Shown: positions 7,833 through 16,456 of the stretch, piece after piece | Layout of the letters: each line of letters starts with the position of its first letter | How positions within the stretch are numbered: the first letter of the stretch is position 1 | Assembly (NCBI GenBank): GCA_040878395.1 | Contig: JBBDMI010000003.1 | Coordinates: 109,245-173,244, forward strand | DNA from: Candidatus Dependentiae bacterium | Lineage (GTDB): Bacteria; Babelota; Babeliae; Babelales; Vermiphilaceae | Length of the DNA: 64,000 nucleotides | Direction of reading: 5' to 3' | Translations under genes and position numbers: made by a program | The notes under the pieces: generated by a model | Seen by the model: the letters and a program-made list of their open reading frames with translations, nothing else | What the model was told of the DNA's origin: nothing | The model's database searches: none

Positions 7833-8402
7833 ATGAAGAAAATTATGTGGATGTTGATTTTTATAAGTTATGCTTCATTATTGCGAGCAGATGGTAGTAG
7901 ATCGCCTTTACTTAGGCAAGCTGCTCAAATTAATTTAAAAAGTCTTGTTGAGTCAGAAGAATTTGAGCCGTCAGAATCGAGCTTACCTTTGGAAGATCGA
8001 CATGCAGTAACGGCAAATAATAAGCTTAATTTTTTAAAAGCAATTAAGGAGGGCGATGAACGTGGTGTTCGCCGTTTTTTACTAAAAAGAAAACCTATAT
8101 TTGTTGATAAATTAACCGGTTTTACTTCATTGCATGTAGCTGCGATGCATGATCGTTTAGATATATTACATTTGTTGTTTGCTCATGGGGCTCAAAAGAT
8201 AGTTAATGTTGTTGATCGCAATGGAAATACTGCTTTGCATTATGCAGTTCAAAAAGGTGATCCTCAAGTTGTTATGAAATTGTTGATTAATAAAGCTGAT
8301 CCAACAATAGAGAATTTGAAGGGCCAAAAGCCAAGTGATCTGATTCAAGAAGATAATGAATTCATTAAAAATTTATTAATTGAGTATGCTAAGAAATTTT
8401 AA
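7833..8402 (+). CDS. Exported ankyrin-repeat protein
   Basis: A 189-residue protein with a signal peptide (MKKIMWMLIFISYASLLRA). After a low-complexity acidic/Ser linker (about 40-60) it carries a first partial repeat (AIKEGDERGVRRFLLKR), then two clear ankyrin repeats at about 94-127 (TGFTSLHVAAMHDRLDILHLLFAHGA) and 130-162 (GNTALHYAVQKGDPQVVMKLLINKA), and a capping helix. Ankyrin repeats bind proteins; here they would act outside the cytoplasm. Weak ribosome site AAAAGGG. Nothing adjacent suggests an operon. Confidence 0.8.
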   Translation: MKKIMWMLIFISYASLLRADGSRSPLLRQAAQINLKSLVESEEFEPSESSLPLEDRHAVTANNKLNFLKAIKEGDERGVRRFLLKRKPIFVDKLTGFTSLHVAAMHDRLDILHLLFAHGAQKIVNVVDRNGNTALHYAVQKGDPQVVMKLLINKADPTIENLKGQKPSDLIQEDNEFIKNLLIEYAKKF

Positions 8403-8444
8403 CATGAGTTTGTGTTTTTGTTTTCCTATTTTATTTTTGAATGT

Positions 8445-8473
8445 TTGCACATAAAAGTAAATAGAATTATACT
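8445..8473 (+). promoter_or_regulatory. Candidate promoter for gene 8514-8720
   Basis: TTGCAC (8445-8450) and TATACT (8468-8473) with an optimal 17-base spacer, about 40 bases before the ATG at 8514. Confidence 0.6.
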
Positions 8474-8513
8474 TTAGTATCTATACATGAGCTTTTTTTA
8501 TTCAGGACAATTT

Positions 8514-8720
8514 ATGTATAAAAATAGTAATAAGACACTCGGAATGTTATATATTGTTTTTGGCGCTTTATTATTCTTGTTAGCTGCAGGTGAATGGCTT
8601 TTGAAAGCTGGTTTGGCAATCGCGGCTTTTTATATTATAAATTATGGGCTTTCGTTGCGCGGGAAGCCTCCGTTGACTTTTTATGTGATGCGTTGGTTTA
8701 GTGGAACGCGTCCTTTTTAA
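8514..8720 (+). CDS. Small membrane protein of unknown function
   Basis: A 68-residue protein. The start at 8514 is preceded by AGGACA; an in-frame ATG at 8487 would be very close to the predicted transcription start and is disfavoured. Two apolar helices (LGMLYIVFGALLFLLAAGEWL and LAIAAFYIINYGLSL) and a short basic/aromatic tail (FYVMRWFSGTRPF). No family recognised. Confidence 0.6.
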   Translation: MYKNSNKTLGMLYIVFGALLFLLAAGEWLLKAGLAIAAFYIINYGLSLRGKPPLTFYVMRWFSGTRPF

Positions 8721-8819
8721 CTTTTTATTATTTCACATAATATTGTTTTCTCTTTGGGTAATATGTTACATTGAGCCCATGGGAAGCTTATATTAAAACT
8801 TTTTTTTGGAGTATGTTTT

Positions 8820-9563
8820 ATGAATACAAGACTTTCACTTTCAATTGCTGTCAAGCGTTCTTTTAATTTGATACTTAATAATGCGAGCGTAGTTGTTCCG
8901 GCAACATTGCTTTATTGGAGTATTCTTGCGCTTGTAGGTTTTTTTTCTTTTTCACCGCTTATTAGTTTTCAAAGCATTTCTTCATTATGGTCTGGTTTGA
9001 ATGGTGCAACGCCACAATTACAACAACAGGCAATTACATTGTTTATTAATGAGAATGTTTCGTTGTTTAGGTATGGTTTTCTTGCGCTATTGCTTGTGTC
9101 ATTAGTTTCTATTTGGTTATGGATCGGTCTGGTGCGTGTCTTATTCGATCTGTATGATACAGGCAGTAGTAATGTCTCACAGCTTTTTTCCGGTTCACTT
9201 TCACAAACATTTAAGATGTTAGCGGGTTGTGTTTTATTGATGCTCATGTTGATTCCTGCTTTTATGCTTTTTATTGTCCCCGGTATATATCTTATATTAC
9301 GTTTTATGTTTTTCCCATGTTTTATTGTTGATCAAGATGCAGGGGTTATTGAAAGTTTCAAAAAAAGTTGGCATATAACCAAAGGGCATGAATGGGCGAT
9401 GGTTCTGCTTTTGCTCGTGTTTATTTTATGTTTAAGCTTTATATCATTAAATTGGGTTGTCTATTTATTGGTTATGCCTTTTAATTTAGTGCTATGGATG
9501 AGTGTTTATCGCCAATTGAGTGAAGAAGGGCGCCTTGCAGTGCCAACATCTCAATTAGATTAG
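8820..9563 (+). CDS. Polytopic membrane protein, paralogue of 4447-4998
   Basis: A 247-residue protein with about six apolar helices, a hydrophilic loop near 65-80, and a C-terminal hydrophilic tail. The segment FIVPGIYLILRF through GVIESFKKSWHITKGHEW is shared with the smaller protein at 4447-4998, including the proline-glycine turn and the Ser-Lys helix, placing both in the DUF975/GPDPase-membrane-domain superfamily. GGAG lies about 9 bases before the ATG. Role unknown; paralogy within 4 kb suggests local family expansion. Confidence 0.7.
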   Translation: MNTRLSLSIAVKRSFNLILNNASVVVPATLLYWSILALVGFFSFSPLISFQSISSLWSGLNGATPQLQQQAITLFINENVSLFRYGFLALLLVSLVSIWLWIGLVRVLFDLYDTGSSNVSQLFSGSLSQTFKMLAGCVLLMLMLIPAFMLFIVPGIYLILRFMFFPCFIVDQDAGVIESFKKSWHITKGHEWAMVLLLLVFILCLSFISLNWVVYLLVMPFNLVLWMSVYRQLSEEGRLAVPTSQLD

Positions 9564-9583
9564 TTTTAAAAATATTAAGAAGT

Positions 9584-9618
9584 AAAAAGAGAGCCGATTT
9601 CAATTGGCTCTCTTTTTT
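9584..9618. terminator. Bidirectional intrinsic terminator
   Basis: AAAAAGAGAGCC, 10-base loop, GGCTCTCTTTTTT, lying between 8820-9563 and convergent mutL. Confidence 0.9.
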
Positions 9619-9620
9619 AT

Positions 9621-11498
9621 TTATGTATCGGTTTTTTGTGAACGATAATCTCGCTTAAATTTCTTTTTTATTTCATCGTGATGAAATAAAAAACTGGTAG
9701 GGCGTCCATGAGGGCATAAGAAACGATTCTCAGTTTTTTCGAGATCAACAAGCAGTTGTTGCATTTGTTCACGGCTCAAGGTATCGCCGGCTTTTACTGC
9801 AGCTTTACATGCCATGTCGGCATATAATTTTTTTTGCATTTCTTTTTCAAATTGTTCAGAAGCGAGTTCTTTATATTCATTAATCCAGCCAACGGTTTGT
9901 TTGATAATGTCATCAAGAGCAACGTTTTTTAAGTGGACCGGTGTCGCTTGAATTTTTACAGTATCTTCACCAAATGGCTCCAGTTCAATGCCATAACGAG
10001 AAAATAATGTTATATGTTTTTCTATAATGCTTATATCTTCTTTTGGCAGCGTAAGAACTTGAGGGAAAAGTAATTGTACTTTTGTTACGTTATTGTGTTG
10101 TGCAACAAATTGTTCATATAAAATACGTTCGTGAGCAGCATGTTGATCAAGTAAAAACAGTCCATTTTCCTGCTCGAGTAAAAGATATGTTTTTTTGTAT
10201 TGGCCAATTAGTTCATATTGTTGCTTTGCAGATTCAGGTAATACTGAATTTTTTTCTTCGGTAATTGCTTGATGAGGATCAGAGTGATCGTTTAGTTGTT
10301 CAACGTTATTAATTTCCGGTGTTGATATGGTTGAATTTAATGTTGTATCAGTTGGTGCAAAGGCAGGTTTGTTTAAGTATTCATCAAAGTTAAATGGTGA
10401 AAAATGAGTATTTGATGAAGATGAAAATGTTGGTGTAGGTTGAGTGTGCGGTTGCGATTCAAAGGGCACATTTTGTTTTATATGTACTGTTTTATTCAAT
10501 TGTGCTGAAAGTTGTTGTTCTAATGCTTGAGTGATGCATATTTGTATCTCACGTTCAACGCGGCGTGGGTGCAAAAATTGTACTTCTTCTTTGCGAGGAT
10601 GAATATTGATATCAACTTCTTGTGGGTCGATGGTAATAAACAAGCATCCGGTAGGATAACGTGCAGGGGGCAATACATTTTGATAGCCTTTAATAAATGC
10701 ACGCGTTAGTTTGCTGTCTTTTATCCATCGATTATTCACAAACAGATAGATGCTGTTACGGTCGTAACGCTGTAATTGATGATCGGAAATCAGACCCTTC
10801 ATGCTGACTCCGAATGCTTCGTGTGTTGCCGTAATCATTTGCTGTGCCGTATGGTGGTCAAATAGCTGTTGCCATCGTTGTGCAATGGTATCAGTACCGG
10901 TGCAGTTATATATGAGTTTATCTTCAGCATATAGTTTGAAGTCGATATGCAAATGAGCTAAAGCTACAGCAAAGAATAGTTGTTGAATTTGTCGCCATTC
11001 AGTTTCACGTTTTTTTAGGAATTTTTGACGAGCGGGTAAGGTATGAAAAATATCTTTTACTGAGATATCAGTACCATTGATTGCAGAAACATTTTCTTTT
11101 TGTATGATACTATTTTGCTCGATGTGAATTTTGGTACCATGCTCAGCTGTTTTTTCTTTAGTGATTAACGTTGTTTTTCCTACAGCTGCAATACTGGCAA
11201 GTGCTTCACCACGGAAGCCAAATGTTACAATTTCTTGTAGTTGGTCAACATGTGTAATTTTACTTGTCGCATGTTGTTCAAAGCATAGTATCGCATCTTC
11301 AGGTGACATGCCATATCCATTATCAACAACACGAATAAGTTCTTTCCCGCCATCTTTAATGTGAATAGCAATTTTACTGCTTTGCGCATCAATAGCGTTT
11401 TCAAGCAGTTCCTTGAGTAGGTTTGATGGACGTTCAACTACTTCACCGGCTGCTATTTTTTGTGCCTCATGAGTAGGGAGCTTATGTATTTTGTGCAT
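9621..11498 (-). CDS. mutL: DNA mismatch repair protein MutL, endonuclease type
   Basis: A 625-residue full-length MutL. The N-terminal GHKL ATPase shows KELLENAIDA (catalytic Glu30), VVDNGYGM (Asp59) and TFGFRGEALASI (92-103). A proline/serine/threonine-rich linker spans about 340-430. The C-terminal domain has DQHAAHERILYE (451-462), the DQHA(x)2E(x)4E metal-dependent nicking motif, plus ACKAA near 563 and CPHGRP near 595. Family knowledge: this motif marks MutL proteins that nick the strand themselves in species without MutH. No mutS is in the window. No clear Shine-Dalgarno precedes the ATG. Confidence 0.97.
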   Translation of the reverse strand: MHKIHKLPTHEAQKIAAGEVVERPSNLLKELLENAIDAQSSKIAIHIKDGGKELIRVVDNGYGMSPEDAILCFEQHATSKITHVDQLQEIVTFGFRGEALASIAAVGKTTLITKEKTAEHGTKIHIEQNSIIQKENVSAINGTDISVKDIFHTLPARQKFLKKRETEWRQIQQLFFAVALAHLHIDFKLYAEDKLIYNCTGTDTIAQRWQQLFDHHTAQQMITATHEAFGVSMKGLISDHQLQRYDRNSIYLFVNNRWIKDSKLTRAFIKGYQNVLPPARYPTGCLFITIDPQEVDINIHPRKEEVQFLHPRRVEREIQICITQALEQQLSAQLNKTVHIKQNVPFESQPHTQPTPTFSSSSNTHFSPFNFDEYLNKPAFAPTDTTLNSTISTPEINNVEQLNDHSDPHQAITEEKNSVLPESAKQQYELIGQYKKTYLLLEQENGLFLLDQHAAHERILYEQFVAQHNNVTKVQLLFPQVLTLPKEDISIIEKHITLFSRYGIELEPFGEDTVKIQATPVHLKNVALDDIIKQTVGWINEYKELASEQFEKEMQKKLYADMACKAAVKAGDTLSREQMQQLLVDLEKTENRFLCPHGRPTSFLFHHDEIKKKFKRDYRSQKTDT

Positions 11499-11624
11499 GA
11501 TAAAAAACTTTTGTAAAAAATTATATATGTTGCATAAAGTTTAACAGATTCTTTAAATATATTGTATTAATAAATGTATTAAAGTTAAAATCGATGTGGA
11601 TAATTATGCTTATAGGGGAGTATT

Positions 11625-12647
11625 ATGAAGAACTATTTTATTTTTTTATTAGGTTTCATGCCCATGTTGGCATGTGCTAACGTTGAAAGTTTTTTTTCAG
11701 ATGACGTAGATGGTGCAAAAAAAGGTAATTTAGGTGAACAATGGGCAGAGTTTATTGCACGTCAGCACATAAAGACAAGAAGTCACAGCCGCTTGCATGA
11801 TGATCCGGAGCAACAAGAAGAATATGATGAAGATCTTTTTACACAACTTTTACGGCAAAAAGAAAAAATCGAACAGAGTCTTGCAGGAATACAAGATAGT
11901 GAGCGCTTGCGTCAGTTTGAGCTTGCTTGTTTTGCGATAGCAAAATCATTTTTGCAAGAGTACCAAAAAGGTCATTCTGATGCGAGACATCAATTGCATT
12001 CCTGTTTGCAGCTTGCCTCACGTCTGAAGTTATTGCAAGACCCACGTTGGTCAGACATGTTACCATTTATTGATATGCAAGGTCAGCAACAACCGGTGCC
12101 GGCTTATTCAGTAAACCAATTAGAAAAAGATCTTGCGGTTGATGAAACAGGAAGAGACAAGTTGGTTAAGCATTTGATTGAAGTGTTATTGGATAAAAAT
12201 AGTGTTTATCGCAATGCAACTGACGAGTCTTTGGAGTTATTAAAAGATAAATTAGAACAAGTGCCAAGTGATAAAAATCACTATAGAGATGTTGAATCAT
12301 TGTTGATAAAAAGGGGCAATGAAGGTATTTCAGAATCGGCGAAAGAGTTTTATATGGCGGCTGTATTGGGGGCACGGACAGCTGATGTTTTATTATCAAA
12401 AAAAGGATCAAAAAGAGACATGTTTCCTGAATTGGAAGGAGCCTATAGCTCTGTTGTGATGCTTTATTTAAAAGCGCATGATGCAGGGCATCCTTTTGCA
12501 ATTAAAGATGCGCAAGATATAATGAATGGCCCATTGAGTATTATTATTGATTGGAAAAGTAAACATACAGATAGAGATACATTACGCTTGTGGGCTGAAA
12601 TGTGGCATGAAATTAATGTGCGCATAATACAACAACAAATGAAGTAA
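11625..12647 (+). CDS. Exported helical protein of unknown function
   Basis: A 340-residue protein with a signal peptide (MKNYFIFLLGFMPMLACA) and GGGGAG before the ATG. The mature chain is long, soluble, charged and helical (for example EEYDEDLFTQLLRQKEKIEQSL and SLELLKDKLEQVPSDKNHY), without Cys pairs or recognisable catalytic motifs. Helical-repeat architecture is possible, but I see no clean TPR or Sel1 periodicity. Its stop nearly touches the stop of the convergent pilN-like gene. Confidence 0.6.
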   Translation: MKNYFIFLLGFMPMLACANVESFFSDDVDGAKKGNLGEQWAEFIARQHIKTRSHSRLHDDPEQQEEYDEDLFTQLLRQKEKIEQSLAGIQDSERLRQFELACFAIAKSFLQEYQKGHSDARHQLHSCLQLASRLKLLQDPRWSDMLPFIDMQGQQQPVPAYSVNQLEKDLAVDETGRDKLVKHLIEVLLDKNSVYRNATDESLELLKDKLEQVPSDKNHYRDVESLLIKRGNEGISESAKEFYMAAVLGARTADVLLSKKGSKRDMFPELEGAYSSVVMLYLKAHDAGHPFAIKDAQDIMNGPLSIIIDWKSKHTDRDTLRLWAEMWHEINVRIIQQQMK

Positions 12648-12648
12648 A

Positions 12649-13170
12649 TCATTTGATTTTGATTTGTAAAAGTCCTTTAATTTGATTGTTTATCTGTTCA
12701 ATTGATCCGACATTAACTTGATCAAATAGAGTATTTTTTTGTAGGTTTGTTGCATACTCTAGTATCTGTTTTGTATGAGGTGCAAGAACGGTTATCTCTA
12801 ACTGCTTCTTATTTAATGAAATGTTATGTATAGCAATGTCTGAGGGTGACTGGTTTAATGTTTGCAAAAGATCGGCAGGATTTTTTGGTTTATGTTTTAT
12901 GCGATTTGTTTTTGCAAGTTTATTTTTTAGTATTTTTGTAGTTTCTTTGAGTGTGCGTTTTTCAGTTAAGCAACTGTTTAACTGTTTTTCTATCGGCTTG
13001 AGGCGTTGAAGTTCTTCTTGTGCGTTTTTATAAGTAAAAAAAAGGCGCATTTGTATTATGCTTAAGCAGATCAATAAGGTAATTAATAGGATGCAAGAGT
13101 GCCAAAACCAACGATGCATAGCTTGTTGTTCAGTGTGATTTTTTGTTTTAATAAAATTAATCGGTTTCAT
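12649..13170 (-). CDS. PilN-like type IV pilus assembly protein (probable)
   Basis: A 173-residue protein: short cytoplasmic N-terminus opening KPINFI, one transmembrane helix (CILLITLLICLSIIQ, about 26-40), a coiled coil (about 48-90), then a small alpha/beta domain (DIAIHNISLNKKQLEITVLAP, then FDQVNVGSIEQ). This is the PilN/fimbrial assembly layout. Its ATG overlaps the stop of the upstream gene by four bases (ATGA), and that gene looks PilM-like, which supports the call. PilM-PilN form the inner-membrane platform of type IV pili or type II secretion. Sequence divergence keeps this tentative. Confidence 0.5.
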   Translation of the reverse strand: MKPINFIKTKNHTEQQAMHRWFWHSCILLITLLICLSIIQMRLFFTYKNAQEELQRLKPIEKQLNSCLTEKRTLKETTKILKNKLAKTNRIKHKPKNPADLLQTLNQSPSDIAIHNISLNKKQLEITVLAPHTKQILEYATNLQKNTLFDQVNVGSIEQINNQIKGLLQIKIK

Positions 13171-13847
13171 ATCTGTGCTCCAAAAAAGCTACCTAAAGCA
13201 TAAAATAAATTAAGATCATCATGGGTAATTGGTCGATCAGTTTTTAAAGATCGACGCAAAAATTCGAGTGAAAAAATTGAAGGAATGCTCGCATTTTTTT
13301 GATTAACTTCTTGTGCTAACCGTGCTTGATTGAAAGTGTCTTTGTATAGATGTTTATATAATGTAATTTGTACACTCAATGGTGGGCTTATATGATGCAC
13401 ATGTAATGGCAATTGCATGTTGAGCATCTGTAATTGCAAAATGAGCGGATGTGCTGCTGTGCAAATATAAAATAGATAATGGTCTTCGTAAGGCCCAATA
13501 TAGCGATCGTAATATCTTTTATGCTTTTCTTTTTGGCCGATGAGCTCATGTGGCGTTGGATCACTTTTTGAATGTTTTATGATCTGTTCTTGAATTAAAT
13601 CAGCTCCTAATATAAAGCTTATATAGGCATTATTTAGATTGTGGTTATCTGCAAATGTACGTATATAACTTCGTAATGCAGTTGAATTATACATGAGAAC
13701 GCTATCACTCATGGGGATTTCATGCTGCTCATAGGTTTGTAGTTTAGCCGGATAAGAAATGGCTGGCTTTATCCAATAGATTGAGACATTATTTTGGTTG
13801 AGTACGACTTGTATATGTTCATTTTTTATTGCCGGCAATGGCCACAT
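13167..13847 (-). CDS. PilM-like protein (divergent), upstream partner of the PilN-like gene
   Basis: A 226-residue cytoplasmic protein. The start at 13847 is supported by GGGAG about 9 bases upstream, inside the 3' end of prmC, giving a 29-base overlap; a TTG at 13898 is open but lacks a site. Sequence similarity to PilM's actin-like fold is weak (IQVVLNQNNVSIYWIKP as first strands; AYISFILGADLIQEQII in the middle). The call rests mainly on translational coupling to a PilN-like membrane protein. It might be unrelated. Likely co-translated with prmC. Confidence 0.4.
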   Translation of the reverse strand: MWPLPAIKNEHIQVVLNQNNVSIYWIKPAISYPAKLQTYEQHEIPMSDSVLMYNSTALRSYIRTFADNHNLNNAYISFILGADLIQEQIIKHSKSDPTPHELIGQKEKHKRYYDRYIGPYEDHYLFYICTAAHPLILQLQMLNMQLPLHVHHISPPLSVQITLYKHLYKDTFNQARLAQEVNQKNASIPSIFSLEFLRRSLKTDRPITHDDLNLFYALGSFFGAQI

Positions 13848-14721
13848 TGTTGATTCTCCCGGAAACAACACGATCTTTGGATGCGCTATCTTTTTCAATA
13901 GTTATAGCAGTATACTGATTTTTTTGCATCAATTTTTTAACATCTTGTCCTTGTTGCCATCCAATTTCAATATACAGTTGTCCAATGTTTTGTTGTTGTA
14001 ATATTTCATTTTCATGAATATATACAGGAGCTTGTTCAATAATTTTTTGTATTAATGCAATGCCATTATCATCGGCAAATAATGCGCGCTTATCTTCCCA
14101 TGCAATAACTGATGTATCAAGCTTTTCGGAGGTGCCAATATATGGCGGATTGGTTACGATGATGTCAAATGTTATGTTGGGCAGTTGCTCAAAAAGATCA
14201 GATGTAATGATGTGAAGATTTTTGATGTTATGCAATGATGCGTTTTGTTGTGCAAGCGCAATCGCCTCATCGGCAATATCTAATGCGTAAACGATTGCAT
14301 CAGGAAGTTCATGTGCAAGTAGTAGTGCAATGCAACCTGAGCCTGTACACAGATCTAAAATCTGTAATTTTTGTGCATTACTTTTTTTTATCTGTTCAAT
14401 CAAGTCAATTATCCATTGCTCAGTTTCAGGACGTGGAATAAGTACAGGAGGTTTAACATTAATTGTTAAATCACCAAATGGAACATTGCCCAAAATATAT
14501 GCAATCGGTTTGTGCTCATTTACTATCTGATTAATCCATGTTTGCAATAGTTTTTCTTGATGTTCATCTAATTCGATTTGAGATTGGATTATTAAATCAG
14601 TTTTTGTTTTTTGTGTAAGATGCTCAAGGAGCCACCAAGCATATTGATTGCACACTATTTTATCATGCAATGTAGGCATAAGTTTTTCGGTAATGCATGT
14701 TATATGTTTTTGAATGTGCAT
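13819..14721 (-). CDS. prmC: Release-factor glutamine methyltransferase PrmC (HemK)
   Basis: A 300-residue enzyme that methylates the Gln of the GGQ motif in RF1/RF2 using SAM. N-terminal helical domain, then IPRPETEQW (96-103), the SAM motif ILDLCTGSGCIALLLA (121-136), YALDIADEA, and the diagnostic substrate motif TNPPYIG (190-196). Length matches the family. Its 3' end overlaps the pilM-like gene, whose ribosome site lies inside prmC. Confidence 0.95.
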   Translation of the reverse strand: MHIQKHITCITEKLMPTLHDKIVCNQYAWWLLEHLTQKTKTDLIIQSQIELDEHQEKLLQTWINQIVNEHKPIAYILGNVPFGDLTINVKPPVLIPRPETEQWIIDLIEQIKKSNAQKLQILDLCTGSGCIALLLAHELPDAIVYALDIADEAIALAQQNASLHNIKNLHIITSDLFEQLPNITFDIIVTNPPYIGTSEKLDTSVIAWEDKRALFADDNGIALIQKIIEQAPVYIHENEILQQQNIGQLYIEIGWQQGQDVKKLMQKNQYTAITIEKDSASKDRVVSGRINNVAIAGNKK

Positions 14722-14778
14722 GGTAATCAGTTCTTTATTTTATAGCTTTATACTATATAAGCATAACACAATACAATC

Positions 14779-15582
14779 TTACTTTGTATCGAGTAAAGCA
14801 ATAAGTTTAGGACCATGTTTTGCTTTTTTCAGTGATGCTTTATTCTTTTTAATATATTTCATTATTGGCTGTGCGCATGCTGAATTATGCTCAAGTAAAA
14901 AAGTAATAACTTCAGGTGATTCGGCATTATGTTGAGCAATGTATGGCATTTGCTCTATTAGAAATTCGATCACAACATTAACGGTATCGGGATAATAGAG
15001 TACAATCTTTTTGAATGTTCGTTGCCAAAAACCATTATCCAAAAAACTTGCAAGATATTTCATTGCAGCAACTGCTTGAGATGGTTTTTCTTGATCAGTA
15101 AATGTTGCTAACCTTGAGCGTAAAAGTTCATGATCATTCAGTTCCGCTTTGCTTATTGAAAAATCTTTTTTTTCAATATGTTGATTCCATATGTTTTTTT
15201 CTTGATCACATGTAGTGATTCCCATGCCTGCAAATAAGGTGGCGGTAGTTTTTTTTATTGACGATATATATTGATGTGCTCTGTTTCTTAAGGAGTTCTG
15301 TATATTATTGAACCAGTATTTGTATTGAGCATGCCTATTGTTGAACATGTTTTTCCAAAACGGAGTTTTTATAACAGGTTTTGGCATCTGTATTTTAATG
15401 TTATTCGGGTAAAACATTCTATGCACTTGGCGCAACTGTGCATACTTTTGTGCTGCATATTGTGTACGATTTAATTGTACAAATGTTCGTTGTGATGTGC
15501 GCAAAAAAGGCATAAACATGCGTGCATTAAATGCATCTGTTTGTGCTGCGCATATAGTTAATAAAAAAAGAATTTTTTTCAT
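14779..15582 (-). CDS. Exported protein sharing a C-terminal domain with 15596-16270
   Basis: A 267-residue protein with a signal peptide (MKKILFLLTICAAQTDA). The first half is Arg/Tyr/Gln-rich and basic. The last 60 residues (AESPEVITFLLEHN, then AQPIMKYIKKNKASLKKAKHGPKLIAL) align with the C-terminus of the next upstream gene product (QQAPLVLKELLKHK, AQPIKQCIVAHAQQLQNTTYGPAIVTI), so the two share a helical domain. Spacing of 13 bases from that gene indicates one transcript. No known motif. Confidence 0.6.
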   Translation of the reverse strand: MKKILFLLTICAAQTDAFNARMFMPFLRTSQRTFVQLNRTQYAAQKYAQLRQVHRMFYPNNIKIQMPKPVIKTPFWKNMFNNRHAQYKYWFNNIQNSLRNRAHQYISSIKKTTATLFAGMGITTCDQEKNIWNQHIEKKDFSISKAELNDHELLRSRLATFTDQEKPSQAVAAMKYLASFLDNGFWQRTFKKIVLYYPDTVNVVIEFLIEQMPYIAQHNAESPEVITFLLEHNSACAQPIMKYIKKNKASLKKAKHGPKLIALLDTK

Positions 15583-15595
15583 AGGTTATTCTTTT

Positions 15596-16270
15596 TTATG
15601 CCTGTGCGCATATGGTGACTATAGCCGGTCCATATGTTGTATTTTGTAGCTGTTGTGCATGAGCGACAATGCATTGTTTTATCGGTTGTGCAATAGTCTT
15701 GTGTTTTAATAACTCTTTGAGCACTAGAGGCGCTTGCTGTGATGTTTGAGCGAGTTGGATTATATGTTCTTTTGCAAGCTCTGTTATTATGCGTGCCGTT
15801 TGCGGATGTTTTTTAATTGCAGACTTAATGCCTTGTTTTCCAAACCAACTGTTTGTGTATTTTGCAATCTCTTTAATCATATCGCGTAAAATTTTCTGCT
15901 TTTGTTCTTTATCGGCACTATTGATTTTTTGTTGTAATTGTTGTGGATTGAGCAGGTCATCTTTACCGATAGAGATCAGTTTTTTTGGTATAGTTGTTTT
16001 TTTAGTTTGTTGAGTTTTAGGTTCATCGTTAACTATAGCTTTACGATAGGCAGTATTTTTATTCTGCTTAATTCCTGAACGAAGCTCAAAACGTTGAGTG
16101 CGATTATTGTCAACTACGATGAGAGCTGCGTAGGTGTGTTTACCATGCTGCATGAGTAAATCTTTGATCATTGCTTGATCAACAAAACTTTGTGCAGGCA
16201 ATAGAGCCAGTAAAAGAGAGCAGAAAAAAAGCTTTCTTTTCATTTTTTTTAATTGGATTAATTTCTTCAT
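15596..16270 (-). CDS. Exported protein, paralogous C-terminus with 14779-15582
   Basis: A 224-residue protein. An excellent ribosome site (GAGGTGA) precedes the ATG at 16270, so the unusual basic start MKKLIQLKKMKRK before the apolar signal (LFFCSLLLALLPAQSF) is probably real. The mature protein is Lys/Gln/Thr-rich, with helices and a C-terminal domain shared with the downstream neighbour (motif LL-x-H-x(6)AQPI). Gap 16271-16456 before it holds only AT-rich sequence and a small AGAGG/CCTC hairpin. Confidence 0.6.
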   Translation of the reverse strand: MKKLIQLKKMKRKLFFCSLLLALLPAQSFVDQAMIKDLLMQHGKHTYAALIVVDNNRTQRFELRSGIKQNKNTAYRKAIVNDEPKTQQTKKTTIPKKLISIGKDDLLNPQQLQQKINSADKEQKQKILRDMIKEIAKYTNSWFGKQGIKSAIKKHPQTARIITELAKEHIIQLAQTSQQAPLVLKELLKHKTIAQPIKQCIVAHAQQLQNTTYGPAIVTICAQA

Positions 16271-16456
16271 ATTTTCACCTCTTTTTTTATATATAAAAGA
16301 GAGGAAACCTCCATTTCCCCATGCCTTTATCTTTTTTTATTTCTATTGTTAATTATATACATAAATGAGGTTTTGTCAATAGACAGTTGTGACAGGTTTG
16401 AGAGCTAGCGGCTATTCTTATTTTTTTCTCTTAAAAAAGGTATTTTTTTCTATTTT

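Noticed and set aside
10082..11437. Several short frames inside mutL on both strands
   Set aside because: All are shadows of the full-length MutL reading frame.
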